A program made the position numbers and the translations under genes. From Cellulophaga baltica (GTDB lineage: Bacteria; Bacteroidota; Bacteroidia; Flavobacteriales; Flavobacteriaceae): a stretch of DNA of 64,000 nt. Below are positions 29,526-39,276 of the stretch, piece by piece. Position 1 is the first letter of the stretch, and every line of letters starts with the position of its first letter. The DNA lies in NCBI RefSeq assembly GCF_018861125.1, contig NZ_JAHKQN010000028.1, forward strand, positions 85,823 to 149,822, read 5' to 3'. A model generated the notes under the pieces. That model was not told the DNA's origin. It worked only from the letters and a program-made list of their open reading frames with translations, and did no database searches.

Positions 29526-30032
29526 ATGGCAACAGTTACTTTAAAAGGAAATAAAATAAATACTATAGGGGATTTACCAAAAGTTGGAACTTTAGCTCCA
29601 AATTTCAACCTAACAAAAAACGATTTATCAAGTAGTAGCTTAGAAAGTTACAAAGGTAAAAAGGTGGTGTTAAATATCTTTCCTAGTGTTGACACGGGTA
29701 CTTGCGCACAATCTGTGAGACAGTTTAATACTGAAGCTTCTGAATTAGATGACACTGTGGTTTTATGTATATCAAAAGATTTGCCTTTTGCTCAAGCTCG
29801 TTTTTGTGGTGCAGAGGGTCTAACAAATGTTGAAATGTTATCAGATTTTAAAGATGGTAATTTTGGAAATACATATGGTTTATCATTCTCTGACGGACCT
29901 CTAGAAGCTTTACTATCAAGATCAGTTGTGGTTTTAGATGAAAAAGGTAATGTAACTTATACAGAGCAAGTTGCAGAAACTACTGAAGAGCCGAATTATA
30001 AAGCTGCTCTTGAAGCTTTAAAAGATGCCTAA
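29526..30032 (+). CDS. tpx: Thiol peroxidase
   Basis: A 168-residue atypical 2-Cys peroxiredoxin. The peroxidatic Cys is in FPSVDTGTCAQSVRQF (about 60) and the resolving Cys in ARFCGAEGL (about 94), the Tpx pattern. It reduces alkyl hydroperoxides using thioredoxin. The stop overlaps the start of the diacylglycerol kinase gene by 8 bases. Confidence 0.94.
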   Translation: MATVTLKGNKINTIGDLPKVGTLAPNFNLTKNDLSSSSLESYKGKKVVLNIFPSVDTGTCAQSVRQFNTEASELDDTVVLCISKDLPFAQARFCGAEGLTNVEMLSDFKDGNFGNTYGLSFSDGPLEALLSRSVVVLDEKGNVTYTEQVAETTEEPNYKAALEALKDA

Positions 30033-30390
30033 AGAATCATTTTTAGTAAACAGAATAAAAAGTGTAGGTTTCGCTATGAAGGGAGCTATACTTTTAATTC
30101 GTACTGAAGCAAGTATAAAAATTCAGGTTTTTATAGCCGTAGTAATGACTATTGCTGGTTTTTACTATCAAATATCAAACGTAGAATGGATTTTACAAAT
30201 ATTTGCAATAGCACTTGTACTCGGTATTGAAGGTATGAATACCGCAGTAGAAAAAATATGTGACTTTATAAATCCGGAATTTGACACCAAAATTGGTTTC
30301 ATAAAAGACGTTGCTGCTGGCGCTGTAATGTTGGTTTCCATTGCCTCAGCAATAATTGGCTTTATAATCTACATTCCTAAAATTTTTTAA
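30025..30390 (+). CDS. dgkA: Diacylglycerol kinase family protein
   Basis: A 121-residue inner-membrane protein with three helices. The motif GIEGMNTAVEKICDFINPE is the DagK signature (Glu and Asn of the active site), followed by KIGFIKDVAAGAV. It phosphorylates diacylglycerol or undecaprenol. It is translationally coupled to tpx, which is likely operon packing rather than a functional tie. Confidence 0.9.
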   Translation: MPKESFLVNRIKSVGFAMKGAILLIRTEASIKIQVFIAVVMTIAGFYYQISNVEWILQIFAIALVLGIEGMNTAVEKICDFINPEFDTKIGFIKDVAAGAVMLVSIASAIIGFIIYIPKIF

Positions 30391-30453
30391 ATAATCAATA
30401 CCTTTAGCTTAAAAGGTAAATTCGTATTTTAGCCCTAAAGAAGTAAAGATTTA

Positions 30454-32877
30454 ATGGCAAAGAAGGCAAAAACCTCAAAAAAGGCCACTCCTAAAAAAAG
30501 TGTTTCTTTTATATTATCTAAACAAAACAAAATTATACTCGGAAGCTTAATCATGCTTTTAAGTATTGCTTTGTTTTTCTCATTTATTTCTTTTTATTTT
30601 ACTTGGAAAGACGACCAAAGCCTACTAAGTGAATTTACAAACAGGAATCAAGAAGCAAAAAATCTACTTAACAAATTTGGCGCAAGCATTAGCCACATCT
30701 TTTTATACAAGGGTTTTGGTATTGCATCATTTATATTTACATTTTTATTTTTTGTTACTGGTTTAAAGTTTTTTCTAAGTTTAAAAGATACTAAACTGGT
30801 TCGCAAATGGATTTGGGGACTTGTCTTTATTATTTGGATTTCTATTACACTTGGTTTTTTTGCAACCACTAACCCACTTTTAGGCGGAATTGTTGGTTAT
30901 GAAATGAATGATTTTCTGCAAGATTATATTGGTAAACTTGGTGTGTTTTTATTATTATTATTTGGTTTAGTTATAATTGCAGTTCGATTATTTAAATTAA
31001 CTCCAGATCGTATTTCAGAATATTATAAAAACAAAAAAGCATCACTTGCTTCTGAATTTAAAGACAAACCAAAAAATGCAGCTCAAACTTATTCTGAAGA
31101 TGAAATAGAAGCTTTAATTGCAAAAGAAGAAAAGCAGGCTACGGTTGATACTTACACGCATAAAAAAGATATTCCAACAATAGAACCTGTACCAAAGCCG
31201 GAACCTAAACCAGAACCAAAACCAATTGTTTCTAGCGATGGTTTTGAGGTTAATGTTCCTGTTGAAGAAGAGGTTATTGAAGAAGATTTATCAATGGAAG
31301 TTGGTAGAGTTGTTGATGAACAAAATGAAGTTGACAATCTTGCAGGTAAATTAGTTGATGATTTTGGGGAGTTTGACCCTACTCTTGAATTAGGTAATTA
31401 TAAGTTTCCTATAATAGATTTATTAGATCAACACGGTGTTACAGGCGGTATAACTATAAATCAAGAAGAGTTAGAAGAGAATAAAAACAAAATTGTAGAG
31501 ACTTTAAAGAATTATAAGATTGGTATTGCTCAAATTAAAGCAACGATTGGTCCTACGGTAACTTTATATGAAATTGTACCAGAAGCTGGTGTCCGTATTT
31601 CAAAAATTAAAAATCTTGAAGATGATATTGCATTATCATTAGCGGCCTTAGGTATTCGTATCATTGCTCCTATTCCTGGTAAAGGTACTATTGGTATTGA
31701 GGTACCTAACAAAAACTCAACTATTGTTTCTATGCGTTCGGTAATTGCTTCTAGCAAGTTCCAGAAAGCAGAAATGGAACTACCTATTGCATTTGGTAAA
31801 ACTATTAGTAATGAAACCTTTGTGGTTGATTTAGCTAAAATGCCTCACCTTTTAATGGCAGGTGCTACCGGCCAAGGTAAATCGGTTGGTTTAAATGCTG
31901 TGCTTACTTCATTATTATATAAAAAGCATCCAGCAGAAGTAAAATTTATTCTTGTAGACCCTAAGAAAGTAGAACTTACGCTTTACAATAAAATTGAGCG
32001 TCATTTCTTAGCTAAACTTCCTGATTCAGCAGAAGCTATTATCACAGATAATACAAAAGTAATTCACACTTTGAATTCACTTTGTATTGAAATGGATGAT
32101 AGATATGAATTACTGAAATTAGCCATGGTTCGTAATTTAAAAGAGTATAATACTAAATTTAAAGCTCGTAAACTTAACCCGAACGACGGTCATAAGTTTT
32201 TACCATATATAGTACTTGTAATTGATGAATTTGCCGATTTAATTATGACCGCTGGTAAAGAAGTAGAAACACCTGTAGCTAGACTTGCTCAATTAGCCAG
32301 AGCTATTGGTATTCACTTAATTATAGCAACACAAAGACCTTCTGTAAATGTAATTACAGGTATTATTAAAGCTAACTTCCCTGCGAGATTAGCGTTTAGA
32401 GTTACCTCAAAAATAGATTCTAGAACAATTTTAGATACTGCAGGTGCCGATCAGTTAATTGGTAGAGGTGACATGTTGTACACACAAGGTAACGATGTCA
32501 CGCGTATTCAATGTGCATTTGTTGATACGCCAGAAGTTGGTAAAATTGTAGATTTTATAGGCTCTCAAAGAGCTTATCCTGATGCTCATTTACTACCTGA
32601 GTATGTAGGTGAAGATTCTGGCACAAGTCTTGATAATAATATATCGGATAGAGATGCTTTGTTCCGTGATGCTGCAGAAGTTATAGTAATTGCACAGCAA
32701 GGTTCCGCATCATTAATTCAAAGAAAATTAAAATTAGGTTACAATAGAGCAGGTAGAATTATTGATCAATTAGAAGCCGCAGGAATTGTGGGCCCTTTTG
32801 AAGGTAGTAAAGCCAGACAGGTGTATGTACCAGATATGGTTGCTCTAGATGAAATTTTTAACAACGAAAAAAAATAA
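30454..32877 (+). CDS. ftsK: DNA translocase FtsK
   Basis: An 807-residue division protein that pumps chromosome DNA at the septum. An N-terminal membrane domain (four helices, about 25-175) is followed by a Pro-Glu-rich linker with a short PEPKPEPK repeat (about 245-258). The RecA-like motor carries Walker A GATGQGKS (about 470) and Walker B IVLVIDEFADL, and the C-terminal gamma winged helix closes the protein (SASLIQRKLKLGYNRAGRI). It starts a unit with lolA and lptF. Confidence 0.95.
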   Translation: MAKKAKTSKKATPKKSVSFILSKQNKIILGSLIMLLSIALFFSFISFYFTWKDDQSLLSEFTNRNQEAKNLLNKFGASISHIFLYKGFGIASFIFTFLFFVTGLKFFLSLKDTKLVRKWIWGLVFIIWISITLGFFATTNPLLGGIVGYEMNDFLQDYIGKLGVFLLLLFGLVIIAVRLFKLTPDRISEYYKNKKASLASEFKDKPKNAAQTYSEDEIEALIAKEEKQATVDTYTHKKDIPTIEPVPKPEPKPEPKPIVSSDGFEVNVPVEEEVIEEDLSMEVGRVVDEQNEVDNLAGKLVDDFGEFDPTLELGNYKFPIIDLLDQHGVTGGITINQEELEENKNKIVETLKNYKIGIAQIKATIGPTVTLYEIVPEAGVRISKIKNLEDDIALSLAALGIRIIAPIPGKGTIGIEVPNKNSTIVSMRSVIASSKFQKAEMELPIAFGKTISNETFVVDLAKMPHLLMAGATGQGKSVGLNAVLTSLLYKKHPAEVKFILVDPKKVELTLYNKIERHFLAKLPDSAEAIITDNTKVIHTLNSLCIEMDDRYELLKLAMVRNLKEYNTKFKARKLNPNDGHKFLPYIVLVIDEFADLIMTAGKEVETPVARLAQLARAIGIHLIIATQRPSVNVITGIIKANFPARLAFRVTSKIDSRTILDTAGADQLIGRGDMLYTQGNDVTRIQCAFVDTPEVGKIVDFIGSQRAYPDAHLLPEYVGEDSGTSLDNNISDRDALFRDAAEVIVIAQQGSASLIQRKLKLGYNRAGRIIDQLEAAGIVGPFEGSKARQVYVPDMVALDEIFNNEKK

Positions 32878-32881
32878 CAGA

Positions 32882-33523
32882 ATGAAAAAATTAATTGTTT
32901 TACTAACTCTTTTTACTGTATCAGCTTCATTTGGGCAGAGCTCTACAAAAGCTAAAGCATTATTAGACCAAGTGTATAACAAGGTTAAAAGTTATGATAA
33001 TATTTATGTAGATTTTAAATATGCACTGAATAATAAAGAAGCAAATATTAATCAAGAAACGCGTGGTGATGTAACTATGCAAGGCGATAAGTATCTTTTT
33101 AATTATTTAGGATCACAACAGTTCTTTGATGGTAGCAAAGTATACACTATTGTTCCTGAAAATGAAGAAGTAACTATTGAAGAAAAGTCTACGGAAGAAA
33201 ATACCATTACTCCATCAAAAATGTTGACTTTTTACAAAAAAGGACACAATTACGAAATGGATATTATGCAGAATATTCAAGGTAGAAAAATTCAGTTTGT
33301 AAAATTGACTCCAATGGATACAAATTCTGAAATTAAAACTATTCTTTTAGGTATAGATGCGGAAACCAAACATATTTATAAGTTAATCGAAACAGGTAAA
33401 AATGGTACAAAAACTACAATTACCGTTAATTCTTTTAAAACAAATCAGCCTTTATCAAAAAGCTTATTTACCTTTAACGAATCTAAGTACAAAAACGAAG
33501 GTTACTATATTATAAGGAATTAG
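32882..33523 (+). CDS. lolA: LolA-like outer membrane lipoprotein chaperone
   Basis: A 213-residue periplasmic protein with signal peptide (1-17, ending ASFGQ). The mature part is the LolA-type beta-sheet cup that shuttles lipoproteins to the outer membrane. The ATG at 32882 is chosen over an in-frame ATG at 32849 that lies inside ftsK and would disrupt the signal peptide. It lies between ftsK and lptF, an order common in Bacteroidetes. Confidence 0.87.
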   Translation: MKKLIVLLTLFTVSASFGQSSTKAKALLDQVYNKVKSYDNIYVDFKYALNNKEANINQETRGDVTMQGDKYLFNYLGSQQFFDGSKVYTIVPENEEVTIEEKSTEENTITPSKMLTFYKKGHNYEMDIMQNIQGRKIQFVKLTPMDTNSEIKTILLGIDAETKHIYKLIETGKNGTKTTITVNSFKTNQPLSKSLFTFNESKYKNEGYYIIRN

Positions 33524-33526
33524 ACA

Positions 33527-35014
33527 TTGAGAATATTAGACACTTACATTTTAAGAAGTTTTTTATATAATTTCATCAGTTCTTTCGGAATATTGATGCT
33601 TATTTTCATATTTCAAACCATTTGGCTATTTATTGATGATTTAGCGGGTAGAGGTTTAGATATTGTAATTATAGGTAAATTTCTATTTTATATAATGCCA
33701 AGTTTAATGGAGAAAGTATTACCACTAACGGTATTACTAGCTTCCATCTTAACTTTCGGTAAAATTGCTGAAAATTATGAGTTTGCAGCAATGAAAGCTT
33801 CTGGAATTTCATTGCAAAGAGCAATGCTTAGCTTAATTGTATTTGTTGTTTTTTTGAGTGTAGTTGTATTCTATTTTGCTAATAATGTAATTCCTGCTGC
33901 AGAATTAAAAATTTACAGTCTTCGTAAAAATATAGGACAGCTCAAACCATCCACAGCTATTATTGCTGGTGCTTTTAGTGATTTAGAAGGTACGGATATG
34001 AACATGAAAGTGGATCGTAAATATGGTGACAATGATCGTTTTTTAGAAAATGTAATAATCCACAGAAAATCACCTAACGGAGTAAACAATACCGTTATTA
34101 AAGCTAAAACTGGAGAACTTATTAGTGGCGAAGGTTCTAATATTTTACAACTAGTACTTAAAGACGGTAATTATTATGAAGATGTTGAAAAAAAGAAATC
34201 TTCAGATAATAAAAAATTTCCTTTTGCAAAATCATCCTTTAAAAAATATATCATCAATCAAGATATTTCAAAACTTGATGTTGATTTAGAAAAAGAGCGT
34301 GATGTTACTACCGATAAAATGAAAAATGTTTCTCGTTTAGTAAAAGATATTGATTCTATTAAAATTAGTAATATCAAAATAGTGAATACTTTTTCAAAAA
34401 GTATTAATAAACGAATTGGTGCCTTCCCTACCCTTTCTTCTGCTGACAGTATATTGCAAAACGATATTAACAATCTATCTAAAGATTCCGTTCAGTTTAG
34501 AACAAAAATGATGGATACACTTTCCGTGTTGAACTTATATAAAGGCTACCAAAGAGAGCAAATATTAAATTCATCTAAAAATACAATTACAAATATTTTA
34601 GCCACTGTAAGTAGTAAAAAGAATGAACTAGATAAGCGTTTTAAAATTTACAACATGCACATAATATCGTTACATAAAAAGTTTGCTTTAGCGCTGTCAT
34701 GTATCATATTATTTTTTGTTGGTGCTCCACTAGGCGCTATTATTAGAAAAGGAGGGTTAGGTTTGCCAATGGTTATTGCTATTATTCTTTTCTTAATCTA
34801 CTATTTTATAGGTGTTTTTGCTGAAAATTCATCAAAAGAAGGGAGCTTGAATCCTGTTGTAGGCGCATGGATGTCTACATTTATTATGTTACCTTTGGGT
34901 GTGTTTTTGACTAAAAGAGCAACAGCAGATAGAGGTTTATCTAATTTTGGAAGTGTGATTGATTTCTTTAAAAAATTATTTGCTTTCAAGAAAAATAAAA
35001 CAGCAACAGAGTAA
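33527..35014 (+). CDS. LptF/LptG-family permease
   Basis: A 495-residue inner-membrane component of the LPS export ABC transporter. It has three N-terminal helices, a large periplasmic domain (about 110-370) and three C-terminal helices, the YjgP/YjgQ arrangement; the periplasmic domain is longer than in proteobacteria. The start is a TTG three bases after the lolA stop, with no closer ATG (RILDTYILRSFLYNF is the usual N-terminus). Confidence 0.9.
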   Translation: MRILDTYILRSFLYNFISSFGILMLIFIFQTIWLFIDDLAGRGLDIVIIGKFLFYIMPSLMEKVLPLTVLLASILTFGKIAENYEFAAMKASGISLQRAMLSLIVFVVFLSVVVFYFANNVIPAAELKIYSLRKNIGQLKPSTAIIAGAFSDLEGTDMNMKVDRKYGDNDRFLENVIIHRKSPNGVNNTVIKAKTGELISGEGSNILQLVLKDGNYYEDVEKKKSSDNKKFPFAKSSFKKYIINQDISKLDVDLEKERDVTTDKMKNVSRLVKDIDSIKISNIKIVNTFSKSINKRIGAFPTLSSADSILQNDINNLSKDSVQFRTKMMDTLSVLNLYKGYQREQILNSSKNTITNILATVSSKKNELDKRFKIYNMHIISLHKKFALALSCIILFFVGAPLGAIIRKGGLGLPMVIAIILFLIYYFIGVFAENSSKEGSLNPVVGAWMSTFIMLPLGVFLTKRATADRGLSNFGSVIDFFKKLFAFKKNKTATE

Positions 35015-35026
35015 TTATTTATCAGA

Positions 35027-36157
35027 ATGAAAAAGAGTATTGAACTTGATGCAATTGAAGATGCAATTGAGGAAATTAGAAAAGGTAATGTTATTATTGT
35101 TGTTGATGATGAAAACAGAGAAAACGAAGGCGATTTTCTTGCAGCAGCAGAACTAATTACTCCTGAACTTATTAATTTTATGGCTACGGAAGGTCGCGGA
35201 CTTATTTGTGCTCCGTTAACCGAAAGTCGTTGTAAAGAATTAGGACTTGAAATGATGGTTTCTGTAAATACAGACCATATGGAAACTGCTTTCACTGTTT
35301 CAGTAGATTTACGAGGTAATGGTGTAACTACAGGTATATCGGCTTCTGATAGAGCTAAAACTATAAATGCATTAACTAATAAAGACACACAGCCATACGA
35401 TTTGGCAAGACCAGGACATATTTTTCCGTTAGTAGCTAAAGACGGTGGTGTGTTGCGTAGAACAGGACATACCGAAGCTGCTATTGATTTTGCAAGATTA
35501 GCAGGGTTACAACCTGCAGGTGTGATTGTTGAAATAATGAATGAAGATGGCTCAATGGCCAGACTTCCGGAGCTTAAAAAAGTTGCAGAAAAACATAATT
35601 TGAAGATTGTTTCTATTGAATCACTAATTGCTTACCGTATGGAGCATGATAGTTTGATTGAAAAGAAAGAAGATTTTAATATTACTACACGTTTTGGTGA
35701 GTTTAGATTAAGAGCTTATCAGCAAACGACAAATAATCAAGTACATATCGCATTAACTAAAGGAAGTTGGGGTAAAGAAGAAGAAATCTTGACACGTATC
35801 AACTCAACCTTAATTAACAATGATATTTTAGGAACGCTTACAAACAACCCTGATAAAAAATTAGAGGTAATGTTTAATGCGATTAATAAAGAAGGTAAAG
35901 GTGCTTTTGTATTTATCAATCAAGAAAGTCAATCACTAAATTTATTAAGTAGATTATCCGGTTTAAAAGATTTACAAGCAACAGGAGAAATGAGAGCTCC
36001 TAAAATTGAAATGGATGCCAAAGATTTTGGTGTTGGAGCACAAATATTACATGACATTAACATATCTAAAGTACGTTTATTAACCAACTCCATTCAATCA
36101 AAAAGAGTTGGTATTGTGGGTTACGGCTTAGAAATTGTTGATTATGTTGCCTACTAA
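35027..36157 (+). CDS. ribB: Dihydroxybutanone phosphate synthase with degenerate GTP cyclohydrolase II domain
   Basis: A riboflavin enzyme of 376 residues. The first 205 form the 3,4-dihydroxy-2-butanone-4-phosphate synthase domain with DDENRENEGD and RPGHIFPL...RTGHTEAAID. The C-terminal half is homologous to GTP cyclohydrolase II, but its three zinc Cys are gone: the segment aligned with SECLTGD..FGSLRCDCG reads STLINNDILGTLTNNPD, and QEGRGIGL reads QESQSLNL. RibA activity must come from another gene. Its end overlaps the convergent DegT gene by 4 bases. Confidence 0.92.
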   Translation: MKKSIELDAIEDAIEEIRKGNVIIVVDDENRENEGDFLAAAELITPELINFMATEGRGLICAPLTESRCKELGLEMMVSVNTDHMETAFTVSVDLRGNGVTTGISASDRAKTINALTNKDTQPYDLARPGHIFPLVAKDGGVLRRTGHTEAAIDFARLAGLQPAGVIVEIMNEDGSMARLPELKKVAEKHNLKIVSIESLIAYRMEHDSLIEKKEDFNITTRFGEFRLRAYQQTTNNQVHIALTKGSWGKEEEILTRINSTLINNDILGTLTNNPDKKLEVMFNAINKEGKGAFVFINQESQSLNLLSRLSGLKDLQATGEMRAPKIEMDAKDFGVGAQILHDINISKVRLLTNSIQSKRVGIVGYGLEIVDYVAY

Positions 36158-37344
36158 ACTATGGTATTTAGTATCGTTACCATATTGCTAGCTCTTTCTT
36201 TTACTTCTTCTTCTGTCCAGCTTAATTTTATTAAGCAAGATAGTGTACGTGCTATAATAGCATCAGAAGCTTCGTAATCATAATTACTATAATCAGGTAA
36301 ATTTTCTTTAATAGTACGTGAAACATTCCCCAAGGCTGTCAGTTCTTTTAAATGCTCCCACTTTGTATGGTAATGCCAGTTATTATCAAACCAATAAAAA
36401 GTAGCGTCAATACCTCCTTCTGATAAAGCTTTGTGTGCTAATTGAGTTTTTTCTTTAGTAGGTAAAAAGAAACTCAAAAATGAGTAATTCTGCTCTCCTA
36501 CTTCAGGGATTTCTCTAAACGTAAGTCCTTTAACTGTTCTTAAGGCATCTTCAATAATTGTAAAATACTTTTTTTGAATCTCCAAAAACGCATCTAGTTG
36601 TTTGAACTGTGCCACACCAACAGCAGCGTGTAATTCAGAAATTCTGTAATTGTATCCTAAAAATGGATGTTCATCTTTACCTCTATCGACACCTAAATGA
36701 TCATGACCATGATCGGAATAATAAACAGCATTAGTATAAACGTCTTTGTTGTTGGTAACTATAGCTCCACCTTCACCACAAGTAACTGTTTTTACATAAT
36801 CAAAAGAAAAACAACCTACATCACCTATTGTACCCAATAATTTACCATTGTAAGTACCACCAATAGCTTGGCAAGCATCTTCAATTAAACGTAAATTGTG
36901 TTTTTTACAGAGTTTTAATAATGGATCTAAGTCTGTAATAGCACCACACATATGTACCGGCATAATTGCTTTGGTACGTTTAGTAATCACTTTTTCAACA
37001 GCATTAGCATTTAAACCAAGAGTTTCATCAATATTTGCTAAAACAGGGATAGCTCCAACTGATAAAATAGCCTCAAAAGTAGCTACAAAAGTAAACATAG
37101 GCATAATCACTTCATCACCAGCCCCTACTCCTGCACTAGCTAATGCAACAGTCAATGCTGCAGTACCACTACTTACTAAATGTGTATGATTTACATCAAA
37201 CCTAGTACTTATAAGTTGCTCAAGTTCTTCTGCTTTGTAATGATCGCGAGCACCATCAAAACCGTAACGCATTAACACGCCAGTATTTAAAACATCATTA
37301 ACTTCTTTTCGTTCTAGGTCTCCAAAAAACTCAAATCCAGGCAT
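36154..37344 (-). CDS. DegT/DnrJ/EryC1/StrS-family aminotransferase
   Basis: A 396-residue PLP enzyme of the sugar aminotransferase family. The PLP lysine is in CFSFDYVKTVTCGEGGAIVTN, with EDACQAIGG upstream and NYRISELHAAVG downstream. Relatives transaminate keto-sugars for LPS, capsule or glycosylation. No other sugar-nucleotide genes are adjacent, so the pathway is unclear. It is convergent to ribB. Confidence 0.9.
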   Translation of the reverse strand: MPGFEFFGDLERKEVNDVLNTGVLMRYGFDGARDHYKAEELEQLISTRFDVNHTHLVSSGTAALTVALASAGVGAGDEVIMPMFTFVATFEAILSVGAIPVLANIDETLGLNANAVEKVITKRTKAIMPVHMCGAITDLDPLLKLCKKHNLRLIEDACQAIGGTYNGKLLGTIGDVGCFSFDYVKTVTCGEGGAIVTNNKDVYTNAVYYSDHGHDHLGVDRGKDEHPFLGYNYRISELHAAVGVAQFKQLDAFLEIQKKYFTIIEDALRTVKGLTFREIPEVGEQNYSFLSFFLPTKEKTQLAHKALSEGGIDATFYWFDNNWHYHTKWEHLKELTALGNVSRTIKENLPDYSNYDYEASDAIIARTLSCLIKLSWTEEEVKERASNMVTILNTIV

Positions 37345-37402
37345 ACTTTTCTACTACTCTTTTATTAATTATTAGTTGTGATAAATGGTATTAAGGTGGT
37401 TA

Positions 37403-38035
37403 TTATAATTCTATAATACTATCTTCAATTGGTTTTCTAACTTTAGCTAGGGTAGCAAATAAATCGTCAGATGCTCTATAGCCAACAGGTAAAACCAGAA
37501 CAGCTTCCAAGCCTTTTTCTTTTAAATTTAAAGTCTCATTATACTCACTTGCTATAAAACCTTCCATTGGACAAGCATCTATCTCTTCAACAGCACAAAT
37601 AGTTAAAAGGTTTCCTAAAGCTAAATACGCTTGATTGGTGGCCCATTTTATCACCGAAGCCTTATCTTTTTCAGAAAATGATTTGATTAATGAATTTTTA
37701 AAAGGGTCTGTTATAGTTTCTGGAGTATTACGAAGCTTTTTTACCAGATTAAAATACATATTAATATACGCTTCATCAATTACTGTTTCAACACAAAGTA
37801 CTAATATATGCGAAGCATCTGCAACTTGTTGTTGCCCATATGAACTTTTAACCAATTTGTTTTTAAGGTCTTGATCTTTAATAACCAGCATTTTTATAGG
37901 TTGTAAACCGTACGATGTAGCTGTAAGATTAAAAGCCTCTTTTAAGATAGTTAACTTATTTTCAGAAAGTTGCTTTGTTGCATCAAATTTCTTTACTGCA
38001 TAACGCCAATTCAAATGTTTTAAACTATCTATCAT
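37403..38035 (-). CDS. Nitroreductase-family NAD(P)H oxidoreductase
   Basis: A 210-residue FMN enzyme of the NfsB-like group, beginning LNWRYAVKKFDATKQLSENKLTIL, with NQAYLALGNLLTICAVEEIDACPMEGF as the flavin-binding centre. It reduces quinones, nitroaromatics or similar electron acceptors. Length is normal. It is upstream of, and on the same strand as, the DegT gene (58-base gap). Confidence 0.88.
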   Translation of the reverse strand: MIDSLKHLNWRYAVKKFDATKQLSENKLTILKEAFNLTATSYGLQPIKMLVIKDQDLKNKLVKSSYGQQQVADASHILVLCVETVIDEAYINMYFNLVKKLRNTPETITDPFKNSLIKSFSEKDKASVIKWATNQAYLALGNLLTICAVEEIDACPMEGFIASEYNETLNLKEKGLEAVLVLPVGYRASDDLFATLAKVRKPIEDSIIEL

Positions 38036-38237
38036 TCTATTTAATTAAGTTTTTAAATCTGTTTTACTAGTTATAATGAAAATTATAGGTTTGTAAAATA
38101 TAGAAACTTCATTTTTTAGGTTTCTAAAATGTAAATTTAAAACATATGTAATTAATAAAAGAGGTATAAATTACAATTTGTTGATTATTAAGAAGATAAA
38201 TTTGGAATAAATATTTTTTTATAAAAAAGTGCTAAAA

Positions 38238-38272
38238 CTATTGCTATAATTCAAAAAAGGTTTTTATATTTG
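38238..38272 (+). promoter_or_regulatory. Promoter of tRNA-Ser
   Basis: The -7 box TATATTTG (38265-38272) lies 35 bases before the tRNA, with a TTG at 38241-38243 and a 21-base spacer. This fits the Bacteroidetes housekeeping promoter. Confidence 0.65.
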
Positions 38273-38307
38273 CACCCGCATTAAGGGAATACCTTATGAG
38301 GCACTCA

Positions 38308-38392
38308 GGAGAATTGGCAGAGTGGTCGAATGCGGCAGTCTTGAAAACTGTTGAGGGTCACACCTCCGGGGGTTCGAATCCCTCATTCTCCG
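38308..38392 (+). tRNA. tRNA-Ser(TGA)
   Basis: Acceptor stem GGAGAAT (38308-38314) pairs with ATTCTCC (38385-38391), followed by discriminator G. The anticodon loop CTTGAAA gives TGA (Ser). A long variable arm and GGTTCGAATCC T-arm are present, as in class II tRNAs. CCA is not encoded. The 3' end supplies the left repeat of the mobile island, and the island insertion keeps the tRNA whole. Confidence 0.96.
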
Positions 38393-38393
38393 C
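38381..38393. other. Left attachment repeat
   Basis: CCTCATTCTCCGC overlaps the T-arm and acceptor end of tRNA-Ser and is repeated exactly at 55740-55752; the base before each copy differs, setting the repeat at 13 bases. Confidence 0.85.
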
Positions 38394-38427
38394 AAAGTCA
38401 ACTGATAATCAGTTAGTTATGAGTTTG

Positions 38428-38449
38428 ACACCCAATATTACACCCAATT
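38428..38449 (+). repeat. Integrase arm-type sites, left end
   Basis: Two direct copies of ACACCCAA (38428-38435 and 38440-38447) separated by four bases. The same pair with the same spacing is found near the right end (55604-55625), where 21 of 22 bases match. Paired repeats inside the ends of tyrosine-integrase elements are usually arm-binding sites. Confidence 0.65.
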
Positions 38450-38474
38450 CTAATAGAATTGGGTGTTTTTTTTT
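38440..38474 (+). terminator. Intrinsic terminator inside the left end
   Basis: ACACCCAATTCT pairs with AGAATTGGGTGT (38455-38466), followed by a run of nine T. It now closes transcription from the tRNA-Ser and so replaces the terminator displaced to 55754. It also contains one arm-type repeat. Confidence 0.85.
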
Positions 38475-38565
38475 GATTTAAGTTTAATGATTAAGAAAAT
38501 TAATTGTTTAAGGTGATATACAAATTTTGATAATAATCCCTTTATACTAGGTTCTATAATTCCAA

Positions 38566-39273
38566 CTAAGATAAAAGCTTCTCTAATTTGTCTTTTGACA
38601 TTTTCCATTTTGGCAACTTCTTTGTTAGAAGTTTATAAAAAGAAGTACTATGATTGTGATGTACAAGATGACAAATCTCGTGCACAAGAACGTAATCAAT
38701 ACATTCTTTAGGTGCTTTTATAAGTTCCAAATTAAGATAAATAGTTCCATCAATAAAACAACTTCCCCATCTGTTATTTAGCCATTTATATTTTAATGAA
38801 ACTTCCTTATTTGATAATTCTTTAGCTAAACCTAATCTATTCTTATAAAGATTCTCAAAATGTATTATAGCTTTAGATTTGTACCACATTTTAAGCTCTT
38901 TTTCAATAGCCTTTTTGTTGTTTTTATCTTTAGTTTTAATTAAGATATAGCCTCCTTTTAATTTAACTGAATTAGTCTTTGATTCCGTAATTTTTAGTCT
39001 ATAGTTCTTACCTAGGTATAAATGACTTTCTCCACTTTCATAAAGCTTTTCCTTTGTTCGTGGTTCAAAGAACATAAAGAAGTCTTTTTGCTTATCTATC
39101 CATTGCGCTTTAGACTTTACTTTTTCAGTTACTTTTTCATAAGGCGTTTCTATAGGTGCTGTTACAACCGTTGAACCATCTGGATATACCTTAATACCTA
39201 GCGTCTTCCTGTCATTTCGCTTTAAACAGAAATCAATTCTTGAATTACCATATGGAATACTTTTTAACTCCAT
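38566..39273 (-). CDS. YgjP-family M48-like metallopeptidase
   Basis: A 235-residue protein with the zinc motif HEICHLVHHNHSTSFY (about 196) near its C-terminus, the YgjP/SprT-like pattern. Such genes very often close type I restriction operons, and this one starts 3 bases after the hsdR stop. Its role in restriction is not established; control of HsdR turnover or processing is a common guess. Confidence 0.87.
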   Translation of the reverse strand: MELKSIPYGNSRIDFCLKRNDRKTLGIKVYPDGSTVVTAPIETPYEKVTEKVKSKAQWIDKQKDFFMFFEPRTKEKLYESGESHLYLGKNYRLKITESKTNSVKLKGGYILIKTKDKNNKKAIEKELKMWYKSKAIIHFENLYKNRLGLAKELSNKEVSLKYKWLNNRWGSCFIDGTIYLNLELIKAPKECIDYVLVHEICHLVHHNHSTSFYKLLTKKLPKWKMSKDKLEKLLS

Positions 39274-39276
39274 AAG

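Noticed and set aside
34801-35388. A 195-codon frame antisense to lptF and ribB
   Set aside because: Both genes on the plus strand are clear and intact; this frame has no recognisable protein.
38296-38481. A 61-codon open frame across the tRNA-Ser gene
   Set aside because: It is a translation of the tRNA itself and the island's left end; tRNA-Ser gives such a frame in many genomes.
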